Shown here one piece after another: positions 1-9,428 of a stretch of 64,000 bases of DNA. Position numbers and translations under genes: made by a program. Under the pieces are notes generated by a model. That model searched no databases. It had not been told where the DNA came from and was given only the letters and a program-made list of their open reading frames with translations. This stretch comes from Cytobacillus firmus (GTDB lineage Bacteria > Bacillota > Bacilli > Bacillales > Cytobacillaceae): NCBI RefSeq assembly GCF_023612095.1, contig NZ_CP086235.1, forward strand, positions 1,137,001-1,201,000, given 5' to 3'. Positions within the stretch are counted from its first letter, which is position 1, and each line of letters opens with the position of its first letter.

Positions 1-1
1 C

Positions 2-285
2 ATTGCAAGGGCACTGGCTATGAAGCCCGATATCATGCTTTTTGATGAGCCGACATCGGCACTGGATCCGGAGCTGGTGGGGAAGTGCTTTCCACAATGA
101 AGGAACTGGCCCTCGAAGGCATGACAATGGTCGTCGTCACGCATGAAATGGGCTTTGCAAGAGAAGTGGCAGACTGGGCTGTCTATATGCATGACGGAAG
201 AATTGTAGAAGTGGGACACCCGGAGGATTTGTTTAATAATCCAAAAGAGCAGAGAACCAAAAATTTCTTGGATTCGGTTCTCTAA
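2..285 (+). CDS. glnQ: Polar amino-acid ABC transporter ATP-binding protein, 3' end, frameshifted
   Basis: This is the C-terminal third of an ATPase that energises import of a polar amino acid, probably of the glutamine/arginine/cystine class. The 5' end is cut by the window edge. Visible motifs are the Walker B and D-loop ([14 protein letters not shown]) and the H-loop ([14 protein letters not shown]), and the product ends with a normal stop at 283-285. The reading frame changes at the G run 79-82: upstream it reads LDPELVG, and one added G continues it as EVLSTMKEL, as expected for the family. The break is therefore most likely a one-base undercall. The exact substrate cannot be told from this fragment. 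In B. subtilis the gene upstream of hemA is ysxC, so this neighbour is different. Confidence 0.85.
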
Positions 286-299
286 ACAGTTTGAATGGT

Positions 300-340
300 A
301 AAAGACAGGGAAAAGTAAAATATCCCTGTCTTTTATTTTT
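300..340 (+). terminator. Rho-independent terminator after the ABC ATPase gene
   Basis: AAAAGACAGGG and CCCTGTCTTTT form an 11-bp stem around an A-rich loop, followed by ATTTTT. It lies 15 bases after the glnQ-like stop codon. Confidence 0.85.
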
Positions 341-383
341 GGCAAGTTTCGAAAGGTTTGTTGCTTTTTGTATCTTATTTACT

Positions 384-519
384 GAGTTGATTGTAGCGGA
401 AGGTGCGAGACTCCTGCGGGAGTAGCGGGACAGGTGAGACCCCGCAGACGCGCAGCGTCGAGGAGGCTCACCGCCCGCCCCGCGGTTCGCTGAGCATCCT
501 GGAGCGGAAATCAACGGAC
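384..519. repeat. Structured intergenic repeat, family A copy 1
   Basis: A GC-rich block in an AT-rich gap begins GAGTTGATTGTAGCGGA and ends GGAGCGGAAATCAACGGAC. The ends carry GTTGATT/AATCAAC inverted heptamers. Inside are CTCCTGCGGG and a complementary CCCCGCAG, and GAGGAGGCTCACCGCCCG. A second copy with the same ends lies at 40577-40766. No open reading frame of its own is convincing. This looks like a dispersed, hairpin-forming repeat of the kind common in Bacillaceae; its name and mobility mechanism are not known to me. Confidence 0.75.
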
Positions 520-558
520 TACATTAATAGGCAAACAACAATATATACGAAAAGAGCC

Positions 559-1044
559 TTATTTTTTCTTTGATAATAAAAAATATAATCCAATTAGCAT
601 TAACAGGATTGGCCAAAACTGCCAAACATCCGAAACGCCATTGTCAAGAAGTCCCATCCACTCAGCTACTCTGTCATAAAACAGGAGCAATGCGGCAAGA
701 ATTAAGAATAAGATGCCCTGGAATAATCCTGCGCCTGTTTTCTGATGCCGAAGGAGGAAGCCGAGAGCAATTATAAGAATGAATGTACCAATATGATCCG
801 GCCAAATTTCGAGGCGGTTCACCACATGAAAATGCAGGCCAAATCCGGTTAAAATAACCCCTGGCAAAATGGAATCATAATCCCTTGCGCCATATCCCTG
901 AATTAAAAAGGCTGCTCCGACGATAATTAGAAGAGTCGGCCAGGAATAAAAAGACTGTAAGGCAGTAAATCCGCTCTGCTGGAGAAAAAAGTAGGCTCCA
1001 AATCCGAGTAAAATAATTCCGGGGAAAATACGCTGATTTTTCAT
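559..1044 (-). CDS. Small multi-pass membrane protein with LiaI/LiaF-type transmembrane region
   Basis: The product is about 161 residues with four to five hydrophobic segments: one just after the start (FPGIILLGFGAYFF), then near residues 35-50, 65-80, 90-125 and 140-155. It ends in a lysine tail (SKKK). The repeated 'PGIILxGFG' and 'WPxLLIxxG' motifs resemble the LiaI/LiaF N-terminal transmembrane domain found in envelope-stress membrane proteins. The ATG at 1044 is preceded by GGAAGTGG; an upstream start at 1062 is also open. It is divergent from hemA, and no partner gene suggests its role. A function in envelope stress is inference only. Confidence 0.75.
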   Translation of the reverse strand: MKNQRIFPGIILLGFGAYFFLQQSGFTALQSFYSWPTLLIIVGAAFLIQGYGARDYDSILPGVILTGFGLHFHVVNRLEIWPDHIGTFILIIALGFLLRHQKTGAGLFQGILFLILAALLLFYDRVAEWMGLLDNGVSDVWQFWPILLMLIGLYFLLSKKK

Positions 1045-1218
1045 GAAAAACACCACTTCCAATAAGGTTCACTTGAATCCGGCAAGATTTTTTGTTACTG
1101 TACATAAGGGAGTATTTGTCTATTTTAAGATTATCTTATACAAGGCTCCTGTTTAAAATATAGTATCATATGTGTTCATTATCTGTTCACATTTAAGCAT
1201 TAATTGAAAAAATAAAAA

Positions 1219-1235
1219 TGATATAATTAATATTA
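1219..1235 (+). promoter_or_regulatory. Extended -10 promoter for hemA overlapping a candidate PerR box
   Basis: TGATATAAT (1219-1227) is a perfect extended -10 element and lies 45 bases before the hemA start. The overlapping sequence ATATAATTAATATTA (1221-1235) matches the known PerR consensus TTATAATNATTATAA at 11 of 14 defined positions. In B. subtilis hemA is PerR-controlled, so peroxide-responsive control here is plausible. The -35 region is weak. Binding is inferred from sequence only. Confidence 0.5.
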
Positions 1236-1271
1236 ATGAACTAGGCAATAATTCTGGGGGTGTCAATTTCA

Positions 1272-2621
1272 ATGCATATCTTAGTCGTCGGTCTTAACTA
1301 TAAAACTGCCCCTGTTGAAATCCGTGAACGTCTAACCTTTAATCCTTCACATTTGGGCGAGGCAATGAAGACTTTAAATGACAAAAAAAGCATTTTAGAG
1401 AATGTCATTCTGTCTACTTGCAATCGGACCGAAATTTATGCAGTTGTGGACCAGCTTCATACTGGCCGCTATTATATAAAGGAATTTTTGGCAGAACATT
1501 TCAATATGGATCAGAATGAATTTTCGCCATTCCTATTCATTTATGAAGGGGATGGGGCCATAGAGCATCTATTCAAAGTAGCATGCGGCCTAAACTCCAT
1601 GATCCTTGGCGAGACACAGATTTTAGGACAGGTAAGGTCCAGTTTTCTGGGAGCTCAATCGGAAAATTCAACCGGTACCGTCTTTAACCACTTGTTTAAG
1701 CAGGCAGTAACGATTGCTAAGCGTGCACACTCCGAAACGGAAATAGGGGCAAATGCAGTCTCTGTCAGCTATGCAGCTGTGGAACTGGCTAAGAAGATTT
1801 TTGGATCACTTGAAAATAAACATGTTCTAATATTAGGAGCCGGTAAAATGGGTGAGCTGGCAATCCAGAATCTTCATGCCAACGGAGCCAGCAAAGTAAC
1901 GGTTATTAACCGTACATTTGAAAAAGCGCAGAATCTTGCAAGCCGTTATGCGGGCCAGGCAAAAACACTGCATGAGCTTCAATGTGCTCTTGTTGAAGCT
2001 GATATTTTAATCAGTTCTACAGGGGCAAAAGAATTTGTTGTCACAAAAGATATGATGGCTTACGCAGAAAGAATGCGCAAAGGCAAGCCTCTATTTATGG
2101 TTGATATTGCTGTTCCAAGAGACCTGGATCCGAAACTCGCAGACCTGGACAGTGTTTTCCTTTATGATATTGATGATCTTGAAGGCATTGTTGAAGCGAA
2201 CCTTCAGGAGCGTAAAAAGGCAGCCGAAAAGATTCAGCTGATGATTGAAGGAGAGATTGTTGAGTTCAAGCAATGGCTGAACCTGCTTGGTGTTGTTCCG
2301 GTCATTTCCGCCTTGCGTGAGAAAGCACTGGCTATACAGAGTGAAACAATGACAAGCATTGAAAGAAAGCTGCCGCATTTGAGTGATCGTGATAAAAAAG
2401 TGCTGAACAAGCATACAAAGAGCATTATCAATCAGCTATTAAAAGATCCTATTTTACAAGCTAAAGAAATGGCTGGGCAGAAAGATTCCGAACAGGCATT
2501 AGATTTATTTGTAAAAATCTTTAATATAGAAGAACTTGTTTCAGATCAGCAGAACGTGCACGCAGCAGCTAAACCAAAGCACGCATTCGCTCAATCACAG
2601 CAGACTTCCTTTCAATCATAA
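1272..2621 (+). CDS. hemA: Glutamyl-tRNA reductase
   Basis: HemA reduces glutamyl-tRNA to glutamate-1-semialdehyde with NADPH, the first committed step of C5-pathway tetrapyrrole synthesis in the cytoplasm. The 449-residue product starts [14 protein letters not shown]. It has the catalytic cysteine in STCNRTEIY at about residue 50, the [16 protein letters not shown] substrate-binding block, the NADPH fold ([13 protein letters not shown] near 185) and a C-terminal dimerisation helix region. ATG 1272 is chosen over an in-frame GTG at 1260 because the family starts MHILVVG and GGGGGTG sits about 9 bases upstream. It is the first gene of hemAXCDBL. Confidence 0.97.
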   Translation: MHILVVGLNYKTAPVEIRERLTFNPSHLGEAMKTLNDKKSILENVILSTCNRTEIYAVVDQLHTGRYYIKEFLAEHFNMDQNEFSPFLFIYEGDGAIEHLFKVACGLNSMILGETQILGQVRSSFLGAQSENSTGTVFNHLFKQAVTIAKRAHSETEIGANAVSVSYAAVELAKKIFGSLENKHVLILGAGKMGELAIQNLHANGASKVTVINRTFEKAQNLASRYAGQAKTLHELQCALVEADILISSTGAKEFVVTKDMMAYAERMRKGKPLFMVDIAVPRDLDPKLADLDSVFLYDIDDLEGIVEANLQERKKAAEKIQLMIEGEIVEFKQWLNLLGVVPVISALREKALAIQSETMTSIERKLPHLSDRDKKVLNKHTKSIINQLLKDPILQAKEMAGQKDSEQALDLFVKIFNIEELVSDQQNVHAAAKPKHAFAQSQQTSFQS

Positions 2622-2634
2622 AGGGGTTCTGTCC

Positions 2635-3468
2635 ATGTTTGACATCTATATGACACGGCTGCATGAATTCACGGTGGTTCTGTACGCCTTATGTGTCTTA
2701 TTATATTTTATTGATTTTCTTCATCATAACCGGAAGGCGAATAGAGTTGCCTTCTGGTTACTTGCATTTGTATGGGTGCTTCAAACGGTGTTCCTAATAC
2801 TTTATATGATTAATACAGGAAGATTTCCCGTATTGACCATTTTTGAGGGCCTGTATTTTTATGCCTGGGTGCTTATCACTCTTTCCTTGGGAATTAACAG
2901 GCTGCTCAGAGTTGATTTTATCGTCTTTTTTACAAATGTTCTTGGCTTTATCATAATGGCGATCCATACATTCGCACCTGTGCAGATTGATTCGGCTGTC
3001 AAAGCGCAGCAGCTCATATCTGAACTGCTGCTCATTCATATAACAGTTGCGATACTTTCATATGGAGCGTTCTCGCTCTCCTTCGTTTTTTCATTGCTGT
3101 ATCTTATTCAATATGATTTGCTGAAAAGGAAAAAGTGGGGAACGAGACTGCTCAGGATAACGGATTTGTCGAAGCTTGAACATATGTCCTATGTATTAAA
3201 TGTAATCGGTGTACCTATGCTGATGATAAGTTTAATTTTAGGCATACAGTGGGCATACATTAAGCTGCCGCATATGGTCTGGTATGACTCCAAGGTAATC
3301 GGTTCATTCATTGTCCTGGCTTTATATAGTATTTATCTCTATATGAAAGTCGGAAAGGGCTTATATGGAAAATCTTTAGCACTCTGGAATTTAGCTTCAT
3401 TTTTAATTGTATTAATTAACTTCTTTTTATTCGGCAAACTTTCATCATTCCATTTTTGGTATTCATAG
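2635..3468 (+). CDS. hemX: HemX, membrane regulator of HemA level (cytochrome c assembly-like)
   Basis: HemX is an integral membrane protein that lowers the cellular amount of HemA in B. subtilis. The product is 277 residues with about eight hydrophobic segments and belongs to the CcsA/CcmC-like cytochrome assembly superfamily. It shows the family histidines and tryptophan-rich loop (GIQWAYIKLPHMVWYDSK). The start at ATG 2635 has AAGGGG about 10 bases upstream; a longer reading frame overlapping hemA is not used. It follows hemA by 13 bases and is probably co-transcribed. A tandem repeat follows the stop codon directly. Confidence 0.93.
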   Translation: MFDIYMTRLHEFTVVLYALCVLLYFIDFLHHNRKANRVAFWLLAFVWVLQTVFLILYMINTGRFPVLTIFEGLYFYAWVLITLSLGINRLLRVDFIVFFTNVLGFIIMAIHTFAPVQIDSAVKAQQLISELLLIHITVAILSYGAFSLSFVFSLLYLIQYDLLKRKKWGTRLLRITDLSKLEHMSYVLNVIGVPMLMISLILGIQWAYIKLPHMVWYDSKVIGSFIVLALYSIYLYMKVGKGLYGKSLALWNLASFLIVLINFFLFGKLSSFHFWYS

Positions 3469-3732
3469 AAAAGCGGAGGCGACTGTCCAGCCCCGACAAG
3501 CATAAGATGGTCTGCGGTGCGGCGCAGTTTGCCGCAGAGCAGAACAGCTTATGACCTCGAGGGGCTAGGAGCCGAAGCTGGACAATAAGAAAAGCGGAGG
3601 CGACTGTCCAACCCCGACAAGCATAAGATGGTCTGCGGCGCGGCGCAGTTTGCCGCAGAGCAGAACAGCTTATGACCTCGAGGGGCTAGGAGCCGAAGCT
3701 GGACAAAGAAAAACGGAGGCGGCTGTTCGCTG
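3469..3732. repeat. Tandem structured repeat between hemX and hemC, family B
   Basis: Two nearly identical units with a 121-base period start at 3468 and 3589. Each begins GAAAAGCGGAGGCGACTGTCC and ends GAAGCTGGACA. A third, truncated and diverged unit start (AAAACGGAGGCGGCTG) occurs at about 3708. Inside each unit, GCCCCGACAAGCATAAG can pair with CTTATGACCTCGAGGGGC, giving a long stem with GCGGCGCAG/TTTGCCGC at its tip. The units occupy almost the whole 289-base hemX-hemC gap inside the operon. Confidence 0.9.
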
Positions 3733-3757
3733 CCAGACATAATTGCAGGAGGCTGTC

Positions 3758-4693
3758 ATGAGAAAAATAATTGTAGGTTCAAGACGAAGCAAGCTGGCAT
3801 TAACTCAGACCAACTGGGTGATCAGCCAATTGAAAAACATTGATCCATCCTTTGAGTTTGAAGTAAAGGAAATTGTCACAAAAGGTGATAAAATTCTTGA
3901 TGTTACCCTTTCAAAGGTCGGAGGAAAAGGTTTATTCGTAAAGGAAATCGAACAGGCCATGCTTGATGAGGAAATTGATATGGCTGTACATAGCATGAAG
4001 GATATGCCTGCTGTTCTTCCTGAAGGTCTGACAATTGGAAGCATTCCGGAAAGAGAAGACCATCGGGATGCACTCATTTCAAAAGGGCATATCAAACTGA
4101 ATGACCTAAAGCCGGGATCTGTAATTGGAACAAGCAGCCTGCGCAGAGGGGCTCAGCTTCTGGCGCAGCGTCCGGATCTCGAGATTAAGTGGATCAGAGG
4201 AAACATAGATACCCGATTATCCAAACTGGAAACGGAAGAATATGATGCGATCATTCTTGCGGCAGCAGGTCTATCCAGGATGGGCTGGGCATCGGATGTT
4301 GTTACGGAATTCCTGGAGCCTGAAATCTGTGTGCCGGCTGTGGGCCAGGGAGCACTTTCCATTGAGTGCCGTGAAAGTGATAAAGAGCTTCGGGCATTGC
4401 TGGATAAATTCACATGCCCTGAGACGAACCAGACTGTGCGTGCAGAGCGTGCTTTCCTGCATAAGATGGAAGGCGGCTGCCAGGTTCCGATTGCAGGGTT
4501 TGCAACAATTAATGAAACAGGGGAATTGGAGTTAACAGGACTTGTAGGCTCCCCTGATGGTAAAGTGATTTATAAGGAGACCCTAAAAGGTTCAAACCCT
4601 GAAGAACTTGGTGATAAGGTGGCTGTTAAGTTAACCGGCCAGGGAGCTAAAGCGCTTATCGACAGGGTAAAAGAGGAGCTTGACGGGCAATGA
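3758..4693 (+). CDS. hemC: Porphobilinogen deaminase (hydroxymethylbilane synthase)
   Basis: HemC condenses four porphobilinogen molecules into hydroxymethylbilane. The 311-residue product has the N-terminal [18 protein letters not shown] block, the VHSMKDMP substrate region, GTSSLRR with RGNIDTR, and the dipyrromethane-cofactor cysteine in EGGCQVP at about residue 241. All are typical and the length is normal. ATG 3758 follows AGGAGG at 7 bases. The stop overlaps the hemD start (ATGA). The upstream gap is filled by a tandem hairpin repeat, so its coupling to hemAX transcription depends on read-through. Confidence 0.97.
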   Translation: MRKIIVGSRRSKLALTQTNWVISQLKNIDPSFEFEVKEIVTKGDKILDVTLSKVGGKGLFVKEIEQAMLDEEIDMAVHSMKDMPAVLPEGLTIGSIPEREDHRDALISKGHIKLNDLKPGSVIGTSSLRRGAQLLAQRPDLEIKWIRGNIDTRLSKLETEEYDAIILAAAGLSRMGWASDVVTEFLEPEICVPAVGQGALSIECRESDKELRALLDKFTCPETNQTVRAERAFLHKMEGGCQVPIAGFATINETGELELTGLVGSPDGKVIYKETLKGSNPEELGDKVAVKLTGQGAKALIDRVKEELDGQ

Positions 4694-5469
4694 AAGGGAC
4701 TTCCCCTTTAGAAGGCATGAATGTTCTGGTGCCAAGAGGGAAAAAACAGGCTCAGTCCTTTTCAGCTCTTATACGAAGCTATGGGGGGATGCCGGTTGAG
4801 ATCCCCCTGATTGCTTTCGAGCCTTTACGGAATAAAGCTTTAGTTCAGGCCCATAAGGAAATTCATACTTATGATTGGGTGATATTCACCAGCAAAACTG
4901 CTGTGGATGCTTTTTTCAATAATTTTAGTCTAAGCAGCCACTTCCCTAAAATAGCGGTTATCGGTGAGAAAACTAAAAAAGTGCTTGTTGACAAGGGATT
5001 AAAGGTGCAGTTTGTGCCCGGAGAATATGTTGCTGAAGTGTTTGCTGAAGATTTTTTGCCATTAGTAGAAAAAGGGATGAAGGTATTGATCCCTAAAGGA
5101 AATCTGGCACGTGGCTATATTGCAGCATCTCTCTCGGAAAAGGGTGCAAGAGTTGATGAAGTTATTGTTTATAAAACTGTTTTTCCACGTGAAAGCATCA
5201 GTCTGTTAAGAGATCAGCTTTCAGGAAAAGGGTTAGACATTCTTCCTTTTACCAGTCCTTCCACAGTGGATCATTTTATGGAGGCTGTTAAGGAGCTTGG
5301 ATTTCTGACTGCTGTAAAAGACAGTGTGGTGGGCTGCATCGGTCCTGTGACTAAAGAACGTGCAGAGGCGTATGGCCTGCAGGTACATGCAGTTCCGGAA
5401 GAATATACAGTACATAGCATGCTTAAGAGCATTATTAGATACTTAGCAGAAACCAGGAGGGGAAATTAA
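4690..5469 (+). CDS. hemD: Uroporphyrinogen-III synthase
   Basis: HemD cyclises hydroxymethylbilane to uroporphyrinogen III with inversion of ring D. The product is 259 residues in the two-domain HemD fold. It begins [18 protein letters not shown] and contains [15 protein letters not shown] near residue 60 and [10 protein letters not shown] near 185, both family hallmarks in an otherwise poorly conserved protein. It overlaps hemC by four bases and its stop codon shares one base with the hemB start, so the three genes are translationally coupled. Confidence 0.92.
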   Translation: MKGTSPLEGMNVLVPRGKKQAQSFSALIRSYGGMPVEIPLIAFEPLRNKALVQAHKEIHTYDWVIFTSKTAVDAFFNNFSLSSHFPKIAVIGEKTKKVLVDKGLKVQFVPGEYVAEVFAEDFLPLVEKGMKVLIPKGNLARGYIAASLSEKGARVDEVIVYKTVFPRESISLLRDQLSGKGLDILPFTSPSTVDHFMEAVKELGFLTAVKDSVVGCIGPVTKERAEAYGLQVHAVPEEYTVHSMLKSIIRYLAETRRGN

Positions 5470-6449
5470 TGGATCTTCAATTTAACAGGCATAGACGTCT
5501 TCGTAAAAGTCCGAATATGAGAGCGCTTATCCGTGAAAACTTCTTGCGTACAGAGGATTTAATTTATCCGATTTTTGTGGCTGAAGGAGAAGGCATTAAG
5601 AGAGAAATACCTTCAATGCCGGGCATCTTCAACCTATCGCTGGATCATCTCGAAGAGGAGATGAACGAAGTCGTTTCTCTTGGAATAAAATCCGTTCTCT
5701 TATTTGGAATTCCAAAAGAGAAAGATGCATGCGGGCAGCAGGCTTATCATGATCATGGAATCGTACAGGAAGCTACAAGATTTATTAAAGCTAAATTTCC
5801 GGAAGTCATCATTATTGCTGATACTTGCCTTTGCGAGTATACCGACCATGGCCACTGCGGTTTAATTGAAAATGGGGAAGTGCTGAATGATGCATCTCTG
5901 GAACTGCTTGTGCAGACGGCTGTAAGCCAGGCTAGAGCAGGAGCAGACATTATTGCCCCATCAAATATGATGGATGGGTTTACAGCAGCCATCCGTGCAG
6001 GTCTTGATGAAGCCGGATTTGAAGATATCCCTGTTATGTCCTATGCAGTTAAATATTCATCTGCATTCTACGGTCCTTTCCGTGATGCAGCTGACAGCAC
6101 ACCGCAGTTTGGCGACCGAAAGGCATATCAGATGGATCCTGCCAACCGAATGGAAGCCATGCGCGAAGCTGAATCTGATTTAATGGAAGGGGCAGACTTC
6201 CTGATTGTTAAGCCGGGAATGCCTTATTTGGACATTGTACGGGACGTTAAGAACAACATCAATCTGCCAATTGTGATTTATAATGTAAGCGGTGAATATT
6301 CAATGGTTAAAGCTGCGGCACAAAACGGCTGGATAGATGAACAAAAAATAGTTATGGAAATGCTTACAGGCATGAAGCGTGCAGGAAGTGATTTAATCAT
6401 TACTTACCATGCAAAAGATGCGGCAAGGTGGATTAAAGAACAAGAATAA
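5469..6449 (+). CDS. hemB: Delta-aminolevulinic acid dehydratase (porphobilinogen synthase)
   Basis: HemB joins two 5-aminolevulinate molecules into porphobilinogen. The product is 326 residues. It carries a zinc-type cysteine cluster ([14 protein letters not shown], near residues 117-130), the two active-site lysine regions ([14 protein letters not shown] near 195 and [10 protein letters not shown] near 248) and the C-terminal [12 protein letters not shown]. Length and motifs are normal. It is in the middle of the hem operon, directly after hemD. Confidence 0.97.
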   Translation: MDLQFNRHRRLRKSPNMRALIRENFLRTEDLIYPIFVAEGEGIKREIPSMPGIFNLSLDHLEEEMNEVVSLGIKSVLLFGIPKEKDACGQQAYHDHGIVQEATRFIKAKFPEVIIIADTCLCEYTDHGHCGLIENGEVLNDASLELLVQTAVSQARAGADIIAPSNMMDGFTAAIRAGLDEAGFEDIPVMSYAVKYSSAFYGPFRDAADSTPQFGDRKAYQMDPANRMEAMREAESDLMEGADFLIVKPGMPYLDIVRDVKNNINLPIVIYNVSGEYSMVKAAAQNGWIDEQKIVMEMLTGMKRAGSDLIITYHAKDAARWIKEQE

Positions 6450-6503
6450 AACTGCAGATCATTAGTTAATGAAACTCCTTATTAAATAGAAAAGAGGGAT
6501 GAC

Positions 6504-7790
6504 ATGCGATCTTATGAAAAATCTAACAAGGCTTTTAAAGAGGCAAGCGAATTGATGCCTGGAGGAGTAAACTCTCCTGTACGTGCCTTTAAATCGGTTA
6601 ATATGGATCCCATTTTTATGGAACGCGGAAGCGGCTCAAAAATCTACGATATCGATGGCAATGAATATATCGATTATGTTTTGTCCTGGGGCCCTTTAAT
6701 TCTGGGTCATACAAACGAACGTGTGGTCGAGGGTATTAAGAAAGTTGCTGAAATGGGGACAAGCTTCGGAGCTCCAACTGAAATTGAAAATGAGCTTGCC
6801 AAGCTTGTTATTGAGCGCGTTCCTTCCATCGAAGTGGTTCGGATGGTTTCTTCCGGAACAGAAGCTACCATGAGTGCTTTAAGACTTGCACGAGGATACA
6901 CTGGCCGAAATAAAATCATGAAATTTGAAGGCTGCTATCACGGCCACGGCGATTCCCTTTTAATTAAAGCCGGCTCCGGTGTAGCAACACTGGGGCTGCC
7001 AGACAGTCCGGGAGTGCCTGAAGGTGTAGCTAAAAATACGATTACAGTTCCTTATAATGATCTTGAAAGTGTAAGATATGCTTTCGAGCAATTCGGAGAT
7101 GATATTGCAGGTGTGATTGTGGAGCCGGTAGCTGGAAATATGGGAGTTGTTCCTCCACAGCCGGGCTTCCTTGAAGGCTTAAGAGAAATTACAGAGCAAA
7201 ACGGATCCCTGCTTATCTTTGATGAGGTAATGACCGGATTCCGCGTTGGCTACAATTGTGCGCAGGGCTATTTTGGGGTGACACCGGACATTACATGCCT
7301 TGGCAAAGTTATTGGCGGCGGTCTCCCAGTCGGTGCATATGGCGGAAAAGCTGAAATAATGAAGCAGATTGCACCAAGCGGCCCAATTTACCAGGCAGGA
7401 ACATTATCAGGAAATCCTCTTGCCATGACAGCAGGTTTTGAGACTTTAAGCCAGCTGACACCGGATTCCTACAAAGAATTTGAAAGAAAAGCAGACAGAC
7501 TGGAAGAAGGGCTTAAGGCAGCTGCTGAAAAATATGATATCCCGCACACCATCAACCGTGCCGGATCCATGATCGGCATCTTCTTTACAAATGAAGACGT
7601 TATTAACTATGAAAAAGCTAAAACATCCAACCTTGAATTTTTTGCGGAATATTATAGGGAAATGGCAAACCAGGGAGTCTTCCTGCCGCCATCCCAATTC
7701 GAAGGACTCTTCCTCTCTACTGCACATACAGATGAGGATATCGAAAAAACGATCCTGGCTGCTGAACAGGCATTCTCCAAATTAAAATAA
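6504..7790 (+). CDS. hemL: Glutamate-1-semialdehyde 2,1-aminomutase
   Basis: HemL is the PLP enzyme that converts glutamate-1-semialdehyde, the HemA product, to 5-aminolevulinate. The 428-residue protein has the family start ([23 protein letters not shown]), the [16 protein letters not shown] phosphate-binding region, [10 protein letters not shown] and the PLP lysine in [17 protein letters not shown] near residue 267. An AGAGGGATGAC ribosome site precedes ATG 6504. It closes the operon and is followed by a terminator. Confidence 0.97.
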   Translation: MRSYEKSNKAFKEASELMPGGVNSPVRAFKSVNMDPIFMERGSGSKIYDIDGNEYIDYVLSWGPLILGHTNERVVEGIKKVAEMGTSFGAPTEIENELAKLVIERVPSIEVVRMVSSGTEATMSALRLARGYTGRNKIMKFEGCYHGHGDSLLIKAGSGVATLGLPDSPGVPEGVAKNTITVPYNDLESVRYAFEQFGDDIAGVIVEPVAGNMGVVPPQPGFLEGLREITEQNGSLLIFDEVMTGFRVGYNCAQGYFGVTPDITCLGKVIGGGLPVGAYGGKAEIMKQIAPSGPIYQAGTLSGNPLAMTAGFETLSQLTPDSYKEFERKADRLEEGLKAAAEKYDIPHTINRAGSMIGIFFTNEDVINYEKAKTSNLEFFAEYYREMANQGVFLPPSQFEGLFLSTAHTDEDIEKTILAAEQAFSKLK

Positions 7791-7800
7791 GCAAAACCTG

Positions 7801-7829
7801 ACACTCATCATTTTAGATGAGTGTTTTTT
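7801..7829 (+). terminator. Terminator of the hem operon
   Basis: ACACTCATC pairs with GATGAGTGT around ATTTTA, followed by TTTTT. It lies 11 bases after the hemL stop codon. Confidence 0.88.
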
Positions 7830-7934
7830 GTATTCCCTTAATGCGTGATTTTCTAATCATAAAGTACCCTCATCCCTCATAGGATTGTTAATGACATAGT
7901 GATTAAACGCAAAGATTCGAAGGGAGGAGTCGCT

Positions 7935-9191
7935 TTGTCTCAGGGGAATCCATCGTGCTTACGATTTTCTTTAGAAGAATCAGTATGGTTTCAAAAAGGA
8001 CAGGAAGTATCAGACCTGATTTCCATCTCGTTAGACCCCAATATAACAATTCAGGAAAGCGATCAATATGTAACAATCCAGGGAGCATTGGAACTGGGAG
8101 GTGAGTATAGACGCAGCGAAGAAGAAGCATCTGAGGAAGAACAAGAGGATTTTGCAGTAACCAAGTTCGTTCAGACAATCGAAGAACGGGGAGAAGGAAT
8201 TTGTGAATTCAAACACTATTTTCCTGTCGATATCACCATTCCGAATAATAGAATCGAAAGCATTTACGATATTGACGTTGCGGTAGAGTCCTTCGATTAT
8301 GTTCTGCCGGAAAGAAGCTGTATGAAGCTGACAGCTAATTTAACCATAACAGGATTATATGGTGATCAGCAGCATGTGCCTGTTCAAGTATGGGAGGAAG
8401 AAACTGAACCTGAAACTGAAGAATTAGAGCCTCTGTACAGATCTCCTGAAGCGGTGGAGGAGACAGAGGAAGAAGAGCCGATTCTGCAGGAATGGCCGTC
8501 TTATCAGCAGGAAGAACAGGAGCTGGAGGAAGAAAGGGAGGAACAGGTTTCCGCTGAACAGGTATTCGCTGTTGCCGAGGAAGATATACGGGAAGAGGAA
8601 CAGCAGGAAGAGCAGCTGGAAACAGCTGAGGTATATATTCCATTTGAGGCAGAAGCAAGAAAGCAGCCTGAAGCGGAAGAGCAGGAAGTCATCAAACCTG
8701 CAGTGCCGGCAGCGCTTGAAGTAACTCAAGAGCAGCCACAAGAAGAACAGACGCAGAAAACTGCGCCGGAAGTATCTTTCTCTTCTCAGCGAAGTGAAGA
8801 GGAAAAACCGCCAACTGCACAGGAAATTTATCAAATGACGGAAGCATCCGAATCGGATAGCCCCTCTTTTGAAAAGAAACCTGTCCAGGCAGCTGCACAG
8901 GAAACTGGTGAGGAAACCGAGGAATCATCCTCATCAGAACAGGAAGCTAAGAAAAAGAAACTCTCCAAAAAGAAAAGCATGTCGTTAACTGAGTTTTTTG
9001 CGCGCAAGGAAGAGTCAGAAGAACATGTTAAACTCAAGGTTTGCATTGTGCAGAACGGCGATACAATTGATGCCATTGCTGAAAGGTATGACATACCGTC
9101 CCAGCAGCTTTTAAGGGTGAATCATCTGGAAATTAATCAGGATATTTATGAAGGGCAAGTGCTGTACATTCCTGTTGCGGTAGCCCATTAA
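7935..9191 (+). CDS. spoVID: Spore coat morphogenetic protein SpoVID
   Basis: SpoVID drives encasement of the forespore by coat proteins and recruits SafA. From TTG 7935 the protein is 418 residues. The N-terminal region (LRFSLEESVWFQKGQEVSDL and SISLDPNITIQE) matches SpoVID. A long glutamate/glutamine-rich disordered centre runs about residues 160-350, and a C-terminal LysM (VQNGDTIDAIAERYDIPSQQ) targets the spore. The TTG is chosen because AGGGAGGAG lies 6 bases upstream and family members start at this point; an in-frame upstream ATG has no such site. The central region's low complexity creates several false reverse-strand frames. Confidence 0.93.
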   Translation: MSQGNPSCLRFSLEESVWFQKGQEVSDLISISLDPNITIQESDQYVTIQGALELGGEYRRSEEEASEEEQEDFAVTKFVQTIEERGEGICEFKHYFPVDITIPNNRIESIYDIDVAVESFDYVLPERSCMKLTANLTITGLYGDQQHVPVQVWEEETEPETEELEPLYRSPEAVEETEEEEPILQEWPSYQQEEQELEEEREEQVSAEQVFAVAEEDIREEEQQEEQLETAEVYIPFEAEARKQPEAEEQEVIKPAVPAALEVTQEQPQEEQTQKTAPEVSFSSQRSEEEKPPTAQEIYQMTEASESDSPSFEKKPVQAAAQETGEETEESSSSEQEAKKKKLSKKKSMSLTEFFARKEESEEHVKLKVCIVQNGDTIDAIAERYDIPSQQLLRVNHLEINQDIYEGQVLYIPVAVAH

Positions 9192-9202
9192 ATGGTTATA
9201 AG

Positions 9203-9231
9203 GCTGAGCAGGTATTGATAACCCGCTCAGC
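9203..9231 (+). terminator. Hairpin after spoVID, possible weak terminator
   Basis: GCTGAGC and GCTCAGC form a 7-bp stem, followed by a mixed TATTTTCGTTT tract rather than a clean U run. It lies 11 bases after the spoVID stop codon. Confidence 0.5.
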
Positions 9232-9262
9232 TATTTTCGTTTCACCAATATATCGCAGTCTA

Positions 9263-9392
9263 ACGGGCAGTAAGACCCCCACTTCAAGACTCAGAGGAAT
9301 CAAAGGAGGAAAAGTGGGGGTCAAACTGCCCGTAAAGGCCCGATTGGTTCAACTAACAATCAGCGGGGGATAAGGAAAACCCCCACTGATTG
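9263..9392. repeat. Double-hairpin intergenic repeat, family C copy 1
   Basis: The first hairpin pairs ACGGGCAGT and GACCCCCACTT (from 9263) with AAGTGGGGGTC and ACTGCCCGT (to 9333). The second pairs CAATCAG and GGGGG with CCCCC and CTGATTG (9357-9392). The ACGGGCA/TGCCCGT outer arms and a GATTAG element recur at 56409-56475. This fills most of the 237-base spoVID-ysxE gap. I see no gene in it. Confidence 0.75.
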
Positions 9393-9428
9393 AAGTTTCA
9401 CTTTATATTTTTTCATTCTGGAAAGTGA

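Noticed and set aside
8424..8834. Minus-strand frames opposite the acidic part of spoVID
   Set aside because: They arise from Glu/Gln-rich codons read backwards as Leu/Phe/Ser-rich strings, with no ribosome site or homology.
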